In this document: positions 9,206 through 18,184 of the stretch, one piece after another
Layout of the letters: each line of letters begins with the position of its first letter
Numbering within the stretch: the stretch's first letter is position 1
Source: JBFWWP01 sp050246115
Lineage (GTDB): Bacteria; Planctomycetota; UBA8108; UBA1146; JAJFFE01
Assembly: GCA_050246115.1 (NCBI GenBank)
Contig: JBFWWP010000023.1
Span: 1 to 64,000 of the forward strand
Reading direction: 5' to 3'
DNA length: 64,000 bases
Notes under the pieces: generated by a model
Database searches by the model: none
The model's input: only the letters and a program-made list of their open reading frames with translations
What the model was told of the DNA's origin: nothing
Program-made: the position numbers and the translations under genes

Positions 9206-10894
9206 TCAGAACGCCTCGCGCGCGGGCTTGACGGGTTCCTGCGGCCACTCGAGGATCAACTCGACATTCTTGCCATCTCGAAGGACGACGACGGTCTTGC
9301 GCGGGGCGCCGGCCGAGATCGCCTGCACCAACTCCGGGCGCCCGGCGACGGGCTGACCGTCGACCGATTGGAAGACGTCGCCGGCAAGGAGACCCGCACG
9401 CGCGGCGACCGAGTCGGGCGTGACATCCTCGATCGTGAGGTCGTCGAGGAATACACCCATCCGCCGTCCCTCCGGCGCTCGCGGGGCGCGCAGGTTCTCG
9501 CGCGACAACAACCCGTCCAGGTTGGCGACCCCGAGCCCGCCGAGTGCAACCACGGTGGCCGAGTGCTCGAGATACTCCGGCACCGCCAGGTCGAACGTAT
9601 CGAACTGCGTGTGCATTCCGTGACGATAGTCCACCCGTCCCTCTTGCGACCAGAAGAAGCCGGGGACGTTCACTCGCAAGAACGAGTCTTGGTCACTGCC
9701 GATGCCGACGGGCAACCCCTTGTCACGTTGGATCACGAAGGGGTACTCGGGATTCACGGCGTTGACTGCCGCGAAGGCGCGTTGCATGTCTTCGTACATG
9801 GCCTCGCTCGCCGGGATCCCGACGACGACGTTGGTCCCCCCATCCCACACGAACACCCCCGAGGTCTTCGTCATGGTGGACTCGTACTGGCGGATGTAGG
9901 CTTGCGACCCGAGGAGACCCTGCTCCTCGCCGCTCCAGAAGGCGAAGCGAATCGTGCGGCGCGGCCTGGCTCCCGCGGCCGTCAGCAAGCGCGCCGCCTC
10001 CAGGTTGACCGCTACCCCGATGGCGTTGTCCGTAGTGCCGGTGGCGCCGTCCCACGAGTCGATGTGCCCCCCGAGGATCACGTACTCATCCGGGAACTCG
10101 GTGCCGATCAAGTCTGCGATCACGTTGTAGTACTTCACCGGACCGGGAACGAAGCGGTTGCGAATGTCGAACTCGAGCACGACCTCTTCGCCACCTTGGA
10201 GTCGGCGGTTGATCTCCTCCCACTGGGGCTGGATCAGTTGCACCCGCGGCGTGGTGGGGAGTCGGTCCCAACTCAGGCGTGGGTTCCCGAACGTGACGAC
10301 ATACTCGCCACGGGTCGCATACAGGAAACCGGCCACGTTTGCGCTCTCGAGGAACGCGGTCTGTTCGCGTCGCAATTTCTGGGCGGCCTCGTCGCGGCGA
10401 TTCGGCGATCGGGTCATCAAGATCCAGGCGCCTCGGTAGGCACTGGGATCCGCTGAACTGGGGTCCGCGGGGAGCAGTCGCGCCGGACCTCGAACCGTGC
10501 CCCGAGTGCCCGCGGTCCAGGCAGGGGTGCCGAACTCGAGCGCCATCTCGACGGGCGCGACCATGCGCCCCTTCCAGGGCCCGCGCTCGAATCCCACCGG
10601 GAACTCGCCAGCTTCCTCCATGCGGACGTTCTGCAAGCCGTAGGACTCGAGCTGCTGACGCACCCATTCGCAGGCGAGGTGGTCGCCCTGGGACCCGGTC
10701 AACCGCGCGCCGATGCGATTGGTCAAGTAGTCGAGATGGCCCATCACTTGGTTGCTCTCGCGCCCGAGGCGAACGACCGTGTTCTCGATGATCTCGTCCC
10801 GTTCGCCCGCGGGAAGGGTCGCGGTCCAAGACAGCATTCCCAACCACGAAGCGACGAGGAGGCGGGCGAAGGCAAGGGCGGCGGTTCGGGTCAT
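9206..10894 (-). CDS. Secreted M28-family metallopeptidase with PDZ domain
   Basis: 562 residues. A signal peptide (about 1-29) precedes a PA-type insert and a zinc aminopeptidase domain. Co-catalytic zinc motifs are visible: GGHIDSWDGATG, then DNAIG, then the catalytic and ligand glutamates in SGEEQGLLGS. The C-terminal 100 residues form a PDZ domain (VTPDSVAARAGLLAGDVFQS). The family removes N-terminal residues or di-/glutamate from peptides outside the cytoplasm. It heads a minus-strand run into the metal-transport genes, 119 nt upstream of the next. Its need for zinc fits the neighbourhood, but a functional link is inference. Confidence 0.9.
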   Translation of the reverse strand: MTRTAALAFARLLVASWLGMLSWTATLPAGERDEIIENTVVRLGRESNQVMGHLDYLTNRIGARLTGSQGDHLACEWVRQQLESYGLQNVRMEEAGEFPVGFERGPWKGRMVAPVEMALEFGTPAWTAGTRGTVRGPARLLPADPSSADPSAYRGAWILMTRSPNRRDEAAQKLRREQTAFLESANVAGFLYATRGEYVVTFGNPRLSWDRLPTTPRVQLIQPQWEEINRRLQGGEEVVLEFDIRNRFVPGPVKYYNVIADLIGTEFPDEYVILGGHIDSWDGATGTTDNAIGVAVNLEAARLLTAAGARPRRTIRFAFWSGEEQGLLGSQAYIRQYESTMTKTSGVFVWDGGTNVVVGIPASEAMYEDMQRAFAAVNAVNPEYPFVIQRDKGLPVGIGSDQDSFLRVNVPGFFWSQEGRVDYRHGMHTQFDTFDLAVPEYLEHSATVVALGGLGVANLDGLLSRENLRAPRAPEGRRMGVFLDDLTIEDVTPDSVAARAGLLAGDVFQSVDGQPVAGRPELVQAISAGAPRKTVVVLRDGKNVELILEWPQEPVKPAREAF

Positions 10895-11213
10895 CGAGGC
10901 TCCTTTGTTTGCGCCCGGTTGCGACCGAGGTGAACCAGGGTGTGGGTCGGGAACGCGGCTCGGAGGATACGGCGCGCTACGGAATCACGGACCGACAACT
11001 CGGAGCCATCGCCGGCCGCGGGTCGTCGGTGGCCTGGAGTCTAGCACTTTCGGGACTCCGAAACAGGCCCTCAGCCGCCGGTTGGACCTTTCCGCGAAAC
11101 CGAGGAGGTTCCGCAAACGATGCCGCAGCCCCGAAGGTATCATGCCTCGCGCAAGCGACACTCGGTTGGGGTGCGCTGGTTCGACCTCTGCCGAGCGACC
11201 GGAAGGGAGTGAG
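10895..11213. other. Divergent intergenic region
   Basis: A 319-nt stretch between the divergent peptidase and DUF3299-like genes. It must hold the promoters for both directions, but I see no convincing -35/-10 pair and no clear palindromic operator. No ORF here looks real. Confidence 0.5.
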
Positions 11214-11906
11214 ATGCGACCACTACGAAGTCGATTCGCGGCGGTACCGGCGGGCGTTTCGGGACGGACGCAAGAGTGGACTTGTGTGGTCGTCGGCTTG
11301 CTCCTGGCGGTCGGTTGCATGGGCGGGTCTGCGCCCCGATCGCGGGCCGCACCCCACCCCGAGGAAGGGGGATTCGGCGCGGCGGCCGACCGTGCGGCGC
11401 CGGCCGCCTTGGAGGCCCACAAAGAGCCCGACGGCCACGTCGGGTGCGACCACGGGCAAGTGCCGCTGCGGGCGAGCGCGGCGCGCGGACCCGAGCCAGT
11501 CGGCGCCGAGACCGTGCCGTTCGTCGGATTCTCGACGCTCGCCAGTTTCGCGGCTCCGCCCACCGGAGGGCCGGGCCGGCTCGCCGAGGCCGAGATTCCG
11601 GAACGGATCCGTGCGCTCGACGGAAGTCGCATCGCGATCGAGGGCTTCATGGTGCCTTTCGAGGTGGGGGCCGATGGCCGGGTGCGCGTGTTCTATCTCA
11701 CTTGGGATCTCCTCACCTGTTCGCAGCGCGGTACTCCGAAGCTGAACGAGGCGGTCGAAGTGACCCTCACCGATCCCGTCGAGGACGTGGTCGGTGGGAC
11801 GGTGATCGTAGCCGGGCGATTGACGATCGAAGAAGTGCGCGACGAGAACGACGCCCCGGTCTGCTGGTACCGGCTTCGCGGCGAGCACGTTCGTCGGCCG
11901 CAGTAG
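11214..11906 (+). CDS. DUF3299-like lipoprotein
   Basis: 230 residues from ATG 11214, chosen because GGAAGGGAG lies just upstream and the lipobox LAVGC (Cys35) then falls at the right place. The C-terminal half carries the signature of DUF3299-type proteins: IAIEGFMVPFEVG, followed by a conserved Cys in the segment FYLTWDLLTCSQRGTP, then a hydrophobic beta-rich end. DUF3299 proteins are found beside LolD/FtsX-type ABC genes in zinc-responsive operons of gammaproteobacteria. Here it is divergent from such a set, which strengthens the assignment. Similarity is moderate. Confidence 0.65.
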   Translation: MRPLRSRFAAVPAGVSGRTQEWTCVVVGLLLAVGCMGGSAPRSRAAPHPEEGGFGAAADRAAPAALEAHKEPDGHVGCDHGQVPLRASAARGPEPVGAETVPFVGFSTLASFAAPPTGGPGRLAEAEIPERIRALDGSRIAIEGFMVPFEVGADGRVRVFYLTWDLLTCSQRGTPKLNEAVEVTLTDPVEDVVGGTVIVAGRLTIEEVRDENDAPVCWYRLRGEHVRRPQ

Positions 11907-12061
11907 ACCCCGATGCCTGTGGGCCCCAACCCGTTTCCGACCGCCGTCCCGTCCCCCCACGGGGTTGGCGCAGGTCGGCTCCCCAGGGGTATTCTTGCGG
12001 GGCGGGATTCCGGCGGAGGGTGCCGACGGAAGTCGCTCGATGGAATCGGAGGTTGCCTTTG

Positions 12062-12499
12062 GTGGCCGCGCTTCGCCCGCCGCGTCGTCAGGCGGGATTC
12101 ACCTTGATCGAGCTCATGATCGTCCTCCTGATCATCGCGCTGGTCGCGGCCCTGGCCGTCCCGCAACTGACCCAGTCGCGCAAGTCCGGTCACGAAGTTT
12201 CGGCCATCGGCTCCCTCCGATCGATCAAGACTTCGCAAGAGCGGTACCGGCAGTTGCGAGGTCGATTCGGTACGGTCGCGGACTTGGTCGCGATGGGACT
12301 GCTCGATGAATCGTTCTCGGGTCCGCGGAGTGGCTACGTGTTCGCGAGCCCCAGCGCGCCCACGACCACCGGGTTCGAAGTCACCGCCGAGCCCATGAAC
12401 GCCCAGGCGGGGGACCGGTACTTCTACCTCAATGCCTCCGGCGTCGTACGCTTCTCGACGGCAGGGACGGCCGACGCCACCTCTGCGCCGATCCGTTGA
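12062..12499 (+). CDS. Type IV prepilin-like / pseudopilin protein
   Basis: 145 residues from GTG 12062. Ahead of the mature protein is the short basic leader AALRPPRRQAG, cut after Gly; the mature protein begins FTLIELMIVLLIIALVAALA with the conserved Glu5 and hydrophobic alpha-1 helix. GspG/PilA-like major pseudopilins have this form. GGAGG at 12048-12052 is spaced 9 nt from the GTG; TTG 12053 is an alternative. No assembly ATPase or secretin is nearby, so the machinery must be elsewhere. Confidence 0.85.
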   Translation: MAALRPPRRQAGFTLIELMIVLLIIALVAALAVPQLTQSRKSGHEVSAIGSLRSIKTSQERYRQLRGRFGTVADLVAMGLLDESFSGPRSGYVFASPSAPTTTGFEVTAEPMNAQAGDRYFYLNASGVVRFSTAGTADATSAPIR

Positions 12500-13111
12500 T
12501 GCGACCCCAAGTCCCGTGAGCTGCCGGCGGCGTTGGCGCTGACGCCGATCCGCGGAAACGGCCCGACCGCCCGCGCCGCGAACGCGGCCTTGCGGTCGTC
12601 GACCGGTCGTCGCACAATCGCTACCGCGACCTCGGAGTGAACCTCCAGATCTCGCGCACGATCGACGCCTCGGCCGACGGACCGTCGGTGGACTACGGTG
12701 GGGGAAGAGTGGGAGCTGCGCTGGATCCGACCGACGATCTCTTCCCTCCTGACTGGGCTCGTCCGTGCCCGTGGTTGACGACCCCAAGCGGCCGCTCGTC
12801 GTCCGCGCCACGCAACCCCCGCACGACTCCTCAGGGGTTTGGCTGAGTCCACCTCATCGGGGGTGGGTCCATGCCCGCAGGCTGATCGGTCGCACTCTCG
12901 ACCGGCTCGTGTAGCGCGCCGTTGGCGCACGCAAGTCAGGAGAGTTCTCCTCGCGAGCCGGCGCGAGATCGTCCCGCGCGCGATTCCCTACCCCTCCACC
13001 GATCCGGTCAGGTTCGTACGTCGGCGTTCAACCATCGTCTTTCCCGTGCACCCCGGCACGCGCGCTCGTGGAGGGCCGTGTGCTGCAATTCCAACGAGAA
13101 GAGAATCGTCC
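12500..13111. other. 612-nt stretch without a confident gene
   Basis: A frame at about 12521-12844 on the plus strand reads through without stop and contains RRERGLAVVDRSSHNRYRDL followed by a beta-rich stretch. It has no good start or Shine-Dalgarno sequence and no matching family motif; it could be the remains of a small regulatory domain. The frame of the following transglutaminase gene is open from 12839, but its lipoprotein signal places the start at 13112. Confidence 0.35.
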
Positions 13112-14143
13112 ATGCCATCGAACTTCGTCGCCCGTTTGGCTTGGGTGGCCCTTGCCGCCATCATCGCTGGGACTCAGGGTTGCGCTCCGTTGCCCACGGC
13201 GGCACCCGAGTCGGTCCAACCGTTGGCAGAGGCACAGCCGGCTCGGATCTTCCACTTGCGCTACGTGACGACCGTCCAGCCGGCAACGGCAGGTCGCTCT
13301 CTGCGACTCTGGATTCCGTTGCCTCAGGACGACGCCCACCAGCGCGTGCGCAACCTCGTGGTGACCTCGCCCTTCCCCTATCGTCTGACGAGCGAGTCAC
13401 TCCATGGCAACCGGATGGTCTTCGTCGAGACGCCCGTCCCGTGTCCGGGCGGCGAGATCGTCGTCGAGTACGACGTGGATCGCATTCCCTATCGAGTGGA
13501 CCTCGACGCCGCTCAGATCGAGGTCGCGGGCGCGCCGGTCGACGAACGCTATTTGGTGCCGTCCGAGCTGTGCGTGGTGAACGAGGCGATTCGCGCCATG
13601 GCCTCCCGTTTGGCGGCCGGTCAAGTCACGACCGTTGGAAGAGCGCGTAGCTTCTACGACCACGTGGCTGCCGAGATGACCTACGGCAAGCCGAAGGACC
13701 TCCCCTGGGGAAGGGGCGACACCGTGTATGCGTGCGACAGTCGCGTCGGCAACTGCACCGACTTCCACTCGTACTTCATCTCGTTGTGTCTGGCTCAGGC
13801 AATCCCCGCACGTTTCCAGATCGGCATCTACGGCGAGTACGACAAGAAGATCGACGTCGAGTACGAGACCGGCGGATATCACTGCTGGGCCGAGTTCCAA
13901 GTGCCGGGCCGCGGCTGGGTGCCGGTCGACATCTCGGAGGCCGACAAGAATCCCGAGCTTCGCGACGCGCTCTTCGGCGGCCACACCGACAACCGAGTGA
14001 CGTTGTCGACGGGTCGCGACCTCGTTCTGCAGCCGCAGCAGGCAGCGGCGCCGCTCAACTACTTCCTCTATCCGTACGCCGAACTGGACGGACAGCCGTA
14101 CGCCGGCGTTTCCAAGCGCACCTTCTGGACGGATCGGTTGTAG
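13112..14143 (+). CDS. Transglutaminase-like lipoprotein
   Basis: 343 residues from ATG 13112, giving a signal peptide with a lipobox-like end (TQGC). The N-terminal half is beta-rich. The transglutaminase core has the papain-like triad in order: Cys215 (GNCTDFH), His257 (GGYHCWAEF) and Asp273 (VPVDISEA). Bacterial transglutaminase-like proteins of this type act as peptidases or crosslinkers outside the cytoplasm. The gene is followed by an imperfect hairpin at 14162-14211. Confidence 0.85.
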   Translation: MPSNFVARLAWVALAAIIAGTQGCAPLPTAAPESVQPLAEAQPARIFHLRYVTTVQPATAGRSLRLWIPLPQDDAHQRVRNLVVTSPFPYRLTSESLHGNRMVFVETPVPCPGGEIVVEYDVDRIPYRVDLDAAQIEVAGAPVDERYLVPSELCVVNEAIRAMASRLAAGQVTTVGRARSFYDHVAAEMTYGKPKDLPWGRGDTVYACDSRVGNCTDFHSYFISLCLAQAIPARFQIGIYGEYDKKIDVEYETGGYHCWAEFQVPGRGWVPVDISEADKNPELRDALFGGHTDNRVTLSTGRDLVLQPQQAAAPLNYFLYPYAELDGQPYAGVSKRTFWTDRL

Positions 14144-14161
14144 CGCACGCGGCGTCCCGGT

Positions 14162-14211
14162 GAGCTCGACCCGACTCGCGCACGGAACCGCGCTGGACTC
14201 GGGTCGGGCTC
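14162..14211. terminator. Imperfect hairpin after the transglutaminase gene
   Basis: GAGCTCGACCCGACTC (14162-14177) pairs with 14196-14211 at 14 of 16 positions, with an 18-nt loop. No T-tract follows, so it may be an mRNA 3' end stabiliser or a factor-assisted terminator. Confidence 0.4.
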
Positions 14212-14362
14212 GCCGGCGAAGTCAAGCCGTTACGGCCCACGTTCGATCTCGTACGGGCTGGGAGCGCGGCGGGGCCGGTCGTTCCTCTAGTCGCAACGGA
14301 CTCTGGACGGCGCGTCGCGCCTTCCCTATCTTCCGGCGACTACCCGAACGAAAAGAGGTTCC

Positions 14363-15610
14363 ATGGATGCTGCGGCGCAGCCTTGGCGAGAACGAATGCC
14401 CGATGCCCAGTTCGAATTCCTACGGCGACTGCTGGCTGCCCCGAGCCCGATCGGCTTCGAAGGTGCCATGACCCACGGCGTCTTCGAGCCGTACGTGCGC
14501 GAGCACGTTCCGAAGACTTGGGAGATCCATCGATTTCGCGGTAACGCCGGGGTCGTCGTCGACTCGGCTCCAGGCAACGAGGCCGCACCGTCGGTCATGC
14601 TGATCGGCCACGCGGACAAGATTCGCATGCAGGTTCGCAGTGTGAGCGAAGACGGGAAGATCTGGGTCGACAGCGACTCGTTCCTGCCGTGCACGGTGAT
14701 CGGGCATGACGTGCTGCTCTTCAGCGAAGACCCCGACGCGCTCGGGACCTATCGCGTGATTGCCGGCGGCACCATCGAGGCGATCGGCGCCATTCACTTC
14801 GCCGATGCCGACGTGCGCTCGGGCAAGAAGGGCATCACCCCGGAGCAACTGTATCTCGAGCTGCACACCCACGGCGAGAAACGTCGGGAACAGATTCGAG
14901 CGCTGGGCATCCAGGCGGGCGACCCGATCATCCTGAATCGCCCGATCCGGCGTGGGTTTTCGCCGGATACCTTCTATGGCGCCTATCTCGACAACGGTCT
15001 CGGGTGTTTCGTGGTGGCGGAAGTGGCGCGACTCCTGGCCGAGTCCGGCGGGTTACGCAACCTCCGCTTCCTGGGCGGCGTGGCTGCCTACGAGGAGATC
15101 GGGCGCATGGGCAGTCGTGTGCTCGCTCATGAGTTCGCGCCCGACGTGCTGATCGGAGTCGATGTTTCGCACGACTACGAAGCCGCGCCCGGGGTATCCG
15201 ATCGGCGCTACACCCAGATCGGCATGGGCAAGGGGTACACGCTCGCGAGCGGATCGATCACCAGCGCCTACCTGAACACGCTTTATCAGCAGGTTTCCCA
15301 GGAGCACGACATCCCAGTTCAACTCAAGGTCGTAGGCCGGGACACAGGCACCGATGCCATGGCGGCGGTGTTTGCGAGTATCGATGCAGCGGCCACCTCC
15401 ATAGGCTTCCCGATCCGCAACATGCACACGATCTCCGAGTGTGGCCACACCGGTGACTTGCTGGCGGCGATTCACGCAACGGTCGAGTTGCTGAAGACGA
15501 TGGACGGCATGAACGGTGGGCAGGGACTTCGGGCCGACGACCTGCGCTCGGGACACCCGCGTCTCGATCACAGTGAGCCGCGCTACGGAGTCAGCGAGCC
15601 GCTCGAGTAG
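14363..15610 (+). CDS. M42-family metallo-aminopeptidase
   Basis: 415 residues, cytoplasmic (no signal). The M42 glutamyl-aminopeptidase/TET family set is visible: GHADKI (His ligand), AYLDNG (bridging Asp), AYEEIGRMG (catalytic Glu and Glu ligand), GVDVSHD (Asp ligand) and the late His in MHTISE. These di-metal enzymes form dodecameric tetrahedra that trim peptides from N-termini. ATG 14363 has AAAAGAGG about 8 nt upstream. The C-terminal 25 residues are polar and extra to the fold. Confidence 0.9.
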   Translation: MDAAAQPWRERMPDAQFEFLRRLLAAPSPIGFEGAMTHGVFEPYVREHVPKTWEIHRFRGNAGVVVDSAPGNEAAPSVMLIGHADKIRMQVRSVSEDGKIWVDSDSFLPCTVIGHDVLLFSEDPDALGTYRVIAGGTIEAIGAIHFADADVRSGKKGITPEQLYLELHTHGEKRREQIRALGIQAGDPIILNRPIRRGFSPDTFYGAYLDNGLGCFVVAEVARLLAESGGLRNLRFLGGVAAYEEIGRMGSRVLAHEFAPDVLIGVDVSHDYEAAPGVSDRRYTQIGMGKGYTLASGSITSAYLNTLYQQVSQEHDIPVQLKVVGRDTGTDAMAAVFASIDAAATSIGFPIRNMHTISECGHTGDLLAAIHATVELLKTMDGMNGGQGLRADDLRSGHPRLDHSEPRYGVSEPLE

Positions 15611-15721
15611 CCGGGCCGAGTACCCGAATTGGCGCGCCCCGACGCCCATGGGCCGTGGACCCTGGCCGCGTTCGGGGCGCTTCGAACCGGCGGTCGGCAG
15701 TGCTGGCGGTTGCCGACGCGG

Positions 15722-16183
15722 TCAGTCGATGGTGACGTAGAGGTGCCCGTCCAGAGAGTAGTACTGGATTCGCACCTCCCATGCTCCGGGGACGCCGACC
15801 GCCGTGAAGTCGACCTCCCGGTACTCGTCGTCGGGCCAGAAATCCTCGTCGTAGTCTTCGTCGAAGATCTTCGTTCCGGAGTCGTCATAGACTCGCAGGC
15901 GGATGCTGCCTTCGTAGAACTGTCGCACTCGGAGTTCGACTCGACCCTGATCCAGAATGGTGTCCCACAGCACACTGATCTCGCCGGAGTCGAACCGGGC
16001 ATCGACGTCATAGGCAAAGCTCGTGTTACTGACGACCAGAGTCTCTTCGTCGTCGTCATCGTGGTAATACCGACAACCCATCGAGAGGGACGCCGCCACC
16101 ACCAACAGCACCGCCAAAAGCGGGGTTCGCGGCCCCGCGGACCGTCGCCCGGGACGACGGTCCGTCCACGAAGTGGTCGCCAT
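15722..16183 (-). CDS. Small acidic lipoprotein, function unknown
   Basis: 153 residues. A long basic N-region leads to a hydrophobic stretch and lipobox SLSMGC, followed at once by an acidic run (DDDDEE) that could bind divalent cations. The rest is predicted beta-rich, ending in WEVRIQYYSLDGHLYVTID, and looks like a compact sandwich domain. I recognise no named family. It stands alone between convergent and same-strand neighbours. Confidence 0.7.
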   Translation of the reverse strand: MATTSWTDRRPGRRSAGPRTPLLAVLLVVAASLSMGCRYYHDDDDEETLVVSNTSFAYDVDARFDSGEISVLWDTILDQGRVELRVRQFYEGSIRLRVYDDSGTKIFDEDYDEDFWPDDEYREVDFTAVGVPGAWEVRIQYYSLDGHLYVTID

Positions 16184-16243
16184 GTTTTCCTCCTCGTCCC
16201 TATTTTCGCACGTCGGGCAGCGGACGCAACCGCAGCGGATTCG

Positions 16244-16948
16244 TCACCTCCGTCCGTCATGGCCCCAGGCAGCAATGAGGCTGCCATAGCCGTCCACCCA
16301 AGAGTCAGGTTCCGGCTCTCCCGGCACGAAGTAGCCGTGTCGCATGCCGACGACCCGGACGCCGGCCCCCCGGGCGGCCGCGAAGTCATGGATCGAGTCC
16401 CCAAGAAAGGCCGCCTCCGCGGGCGGGATCGCGAGCTCTGCCAGCGGTTCGAGGACCGCACGCGGGTCGGGTTTGATGTGCAGCGAGTTCTCAGGGCACC
16501 ACACGCGCGCAAACCGATGGCGAAGGTCCAAGGCGTCGAGCACCTTCTGGGTGATTCCGAGCGGTTTGTTGGTGACCATTGCCAGGCCTACTCCCGCTGA
16601 CTGCGCGAGTTCGAGGAACTCGCGCGCGAGCGGGTACAATCGCGTCTCTACGACCGCTCGTTCTTCGTACCAATGGAGGAGCCGATGGTAGAGGAGCTCG
16701 AGGCGGGCTTCGCCATCGATCACCGGCGCCAGGGTCCGACGGGTCAGCACTCGGGCCCCCTCACCGACCGCTCGCCGTACATCCTCCTCCTCGAGCGGCG
16801 CGAGACCCTGCTCCGCGCGCACCAAGTTCACGCACGCGCGAATGTCGCCGATCGAGTCGACGAGCGTACCGTCGAGATCGAACAGGAGCACTCGGTGGCG
16901 CGAGAGGTCCGGCGCGGCCCCGAGTGCTGCTGGTGTTGCTGGATTCAT
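16244..16948 (-). CDS. HAD-superfamily phosphatase (phosphoglycolate phosphatase-like)
   Basis: 234 residues from ATG 16948, preferred over ATG 16984 because GGGAGGT lies immediately upstream at good spacing. HAD motifs: I DLDGTLVDS (nucleophile and acid/base Asp), II MVTNKP, III Lys in HIKPDP, IV LGDSIHD. The cap between motifs I and II is the helical C1 type of Gph/PGP. It most likely dephosphorylates 2-phosphoglycolate or a similar small phosphate ester; the exact substrate cannot be read from sequence. Confidence 0.88.
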   Translation of the reverse strand: MNPATPAALGAAPDLSRHRVLLFDLDGTLVDSIGDIRACVNLVRAEQGLAPLEEEDVRRAVGEGARVLTRRTLAPVIDGEARLELLYHRLLHWYEERAVVETRLYPLAREFLELAQSAGVGLAMVTNKPLGITQKVLDALDLRHRFARVWCPENSLHIKPDPRAVLEPLAELAIPPAEAAFLGDSIHDFAAARGAGVRVVGMRHGYFVPGEPEPDSWVDGYGSLIAAWGHDGRR

Positions 16949-17089
16949 GCGGACCTCCCTGACTGCTGCCGTCTCGCTCGCCACAATCGGCGGTAGCCCG
17001 CTCTTCAGCCGGTCACCCTGCGGTCAGTCTACAGCATTCTGCGCCGCTGTGGCTTACTCGAGCGGCGTCGATCGCGGCACTCCAGTTCG

Positions 17090-18184
17090 CTATCGCACTC
17101 GACGCTGGCGATTGCGCATGAAGTCGACGAGCACCGACTGCTCGAGACCATCCAGAGCTGCGAAGTACGCCCGGCCGCGATTCACGCGGGTGAGCCGCTC
17201 GACGAACTGAACGAGCAAGGGGTCCTTGGCGAGCATGAAGGTCGTCACCGCAATCTGATGTCGGCGGCACTCGGCGGCCTCGTCGAGCGTCTTGCTGACG
17301 ATCTTCCGGTCGAGGCCGAACGGGTTGAGATACAGGCGTCCGTCCTCGAACAGTGCCGTGGGCTTCCCGTCGGTGATCATGAAGATCTGCTTGTTGGCGT
17401 GCTTCTTTCGCATCAGGATGTGGCGCGCGAGGCGCAGCCCAGCGTGAGTGTTGGTGTGATACGGGCCGACACCGCAGTAAGTGAGGTCGCGCACCGAGAT
17501 CTCGCGTGCCTCGTCGCCGAAAAGAACCACGTGGAACGCATCTTTCGGGTAGCGACTCAGCGTCAACTCCGTCAGCGCCAAGGCCACGCGTTTCGCGGGA
17601 GTGATGCGGTCCTCCCCGTAGAGCACCATGCTGTGACTGATGTCCACCAACAGCACCGTGGCCACCGAGATGGTGTGTTCGGTCTCGAAGACCTCCAGAT
17701 CGTCTTCGCGAAAGGCCTCCTCGTCGGCGACGCCACGGCGGTACGCGTTCTGGAAGGTGCGGCTGAAATCGATGTGGGCGACGTCGTCCCCGAATCGGTA
17801 GGGCCGAGTCTCGGCCAGCCGATCACCCCCCGGTCCGGTGAAAGGGGTGCGGTGCGTTCCGGCCTCTGACCCGCGGCCGAGGTTCGAGAAGATCTGATCC
17901 AGAGAATCCGTGCGAACGAAACGCTCTCCGCGCGGGGTGAGGCGGGCTCCCGCGGGTGTGTCCAGGATCAAGCGCTCGCGTTCGAGGCGCTGTTTGAAGT
18001 CGGCGAAGGTGTAGTCGGGTGAGAACAACCCGTTGCGATCGCCGATCCCTTCCAGCAACTCGAGCGCCCGCTCGGCGTTGCCGTCCTCGCGAACCAAGAG
18101 GAACGAGAACAGCCGCAGCAGTAACTGCTCGCGGTCGAGGAAGCGCCGCTGTCCCTCGCGCCAGTCCAGGTAGCGAACCCTCAT
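17090..18184 (-). CDS. VWA-domain protein paired with AAA+ ATPase
   Basis: 364 residues, cytoplasmic. The N-terminal half is helical and charged; the C-terminal half (about 190-340) is a von Willebrand A domain with a canonical MIDAS DISHS motif, the conserved Thr region in NTHAG and the Asp in MITDGKP. It overlaps the upstream AAA+ gene by 4 nt (ATGA). MoxR/ChlI-type ATPases work with such VWA partners in chaperone-like insertion of cofactors or remodelling of complexes. The client here is unknown. Confidence 0.88.
   Translation of the reverse strand: MRVRYLDWREGQRRFLDREQLLLRLFSFLLVREDGNAERALELLEGIGDRNGLFSPDYTFADFKQRLERERLILDTPAGARLTPRGERFVRTDSLDQIFSNLGRGSEAGTHRTPFTGPGGDRLAETRPYRFGDDVAHIDFSRTFQNAYRRGVADEEAFREDDLEVFETEHTISVATVLLVDISHSMVLYGEDRITPAKRVALALTELTLSRYPKDAFHVVLFGDEAREISVRDLTYCGVGPYHTNTHAGLRLARHILMRKKHANKQIFMITDGKPTALFEDGRLYLNPFGLDRKIVSKTLDEAAECRRHQIAVTTFMLAKDPLLVQFVERLTRVNRGRAYFAALDGLEQSVLVDFMRNRQRRVR

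Noticed and set aside
12637..12846. Possible small gene reading GVNLQISRTIDASADG
   Set aside because: Short, no Shine-Dalgarno sequence, no motif match I trust; recorded only as a possible remnant within the gap.
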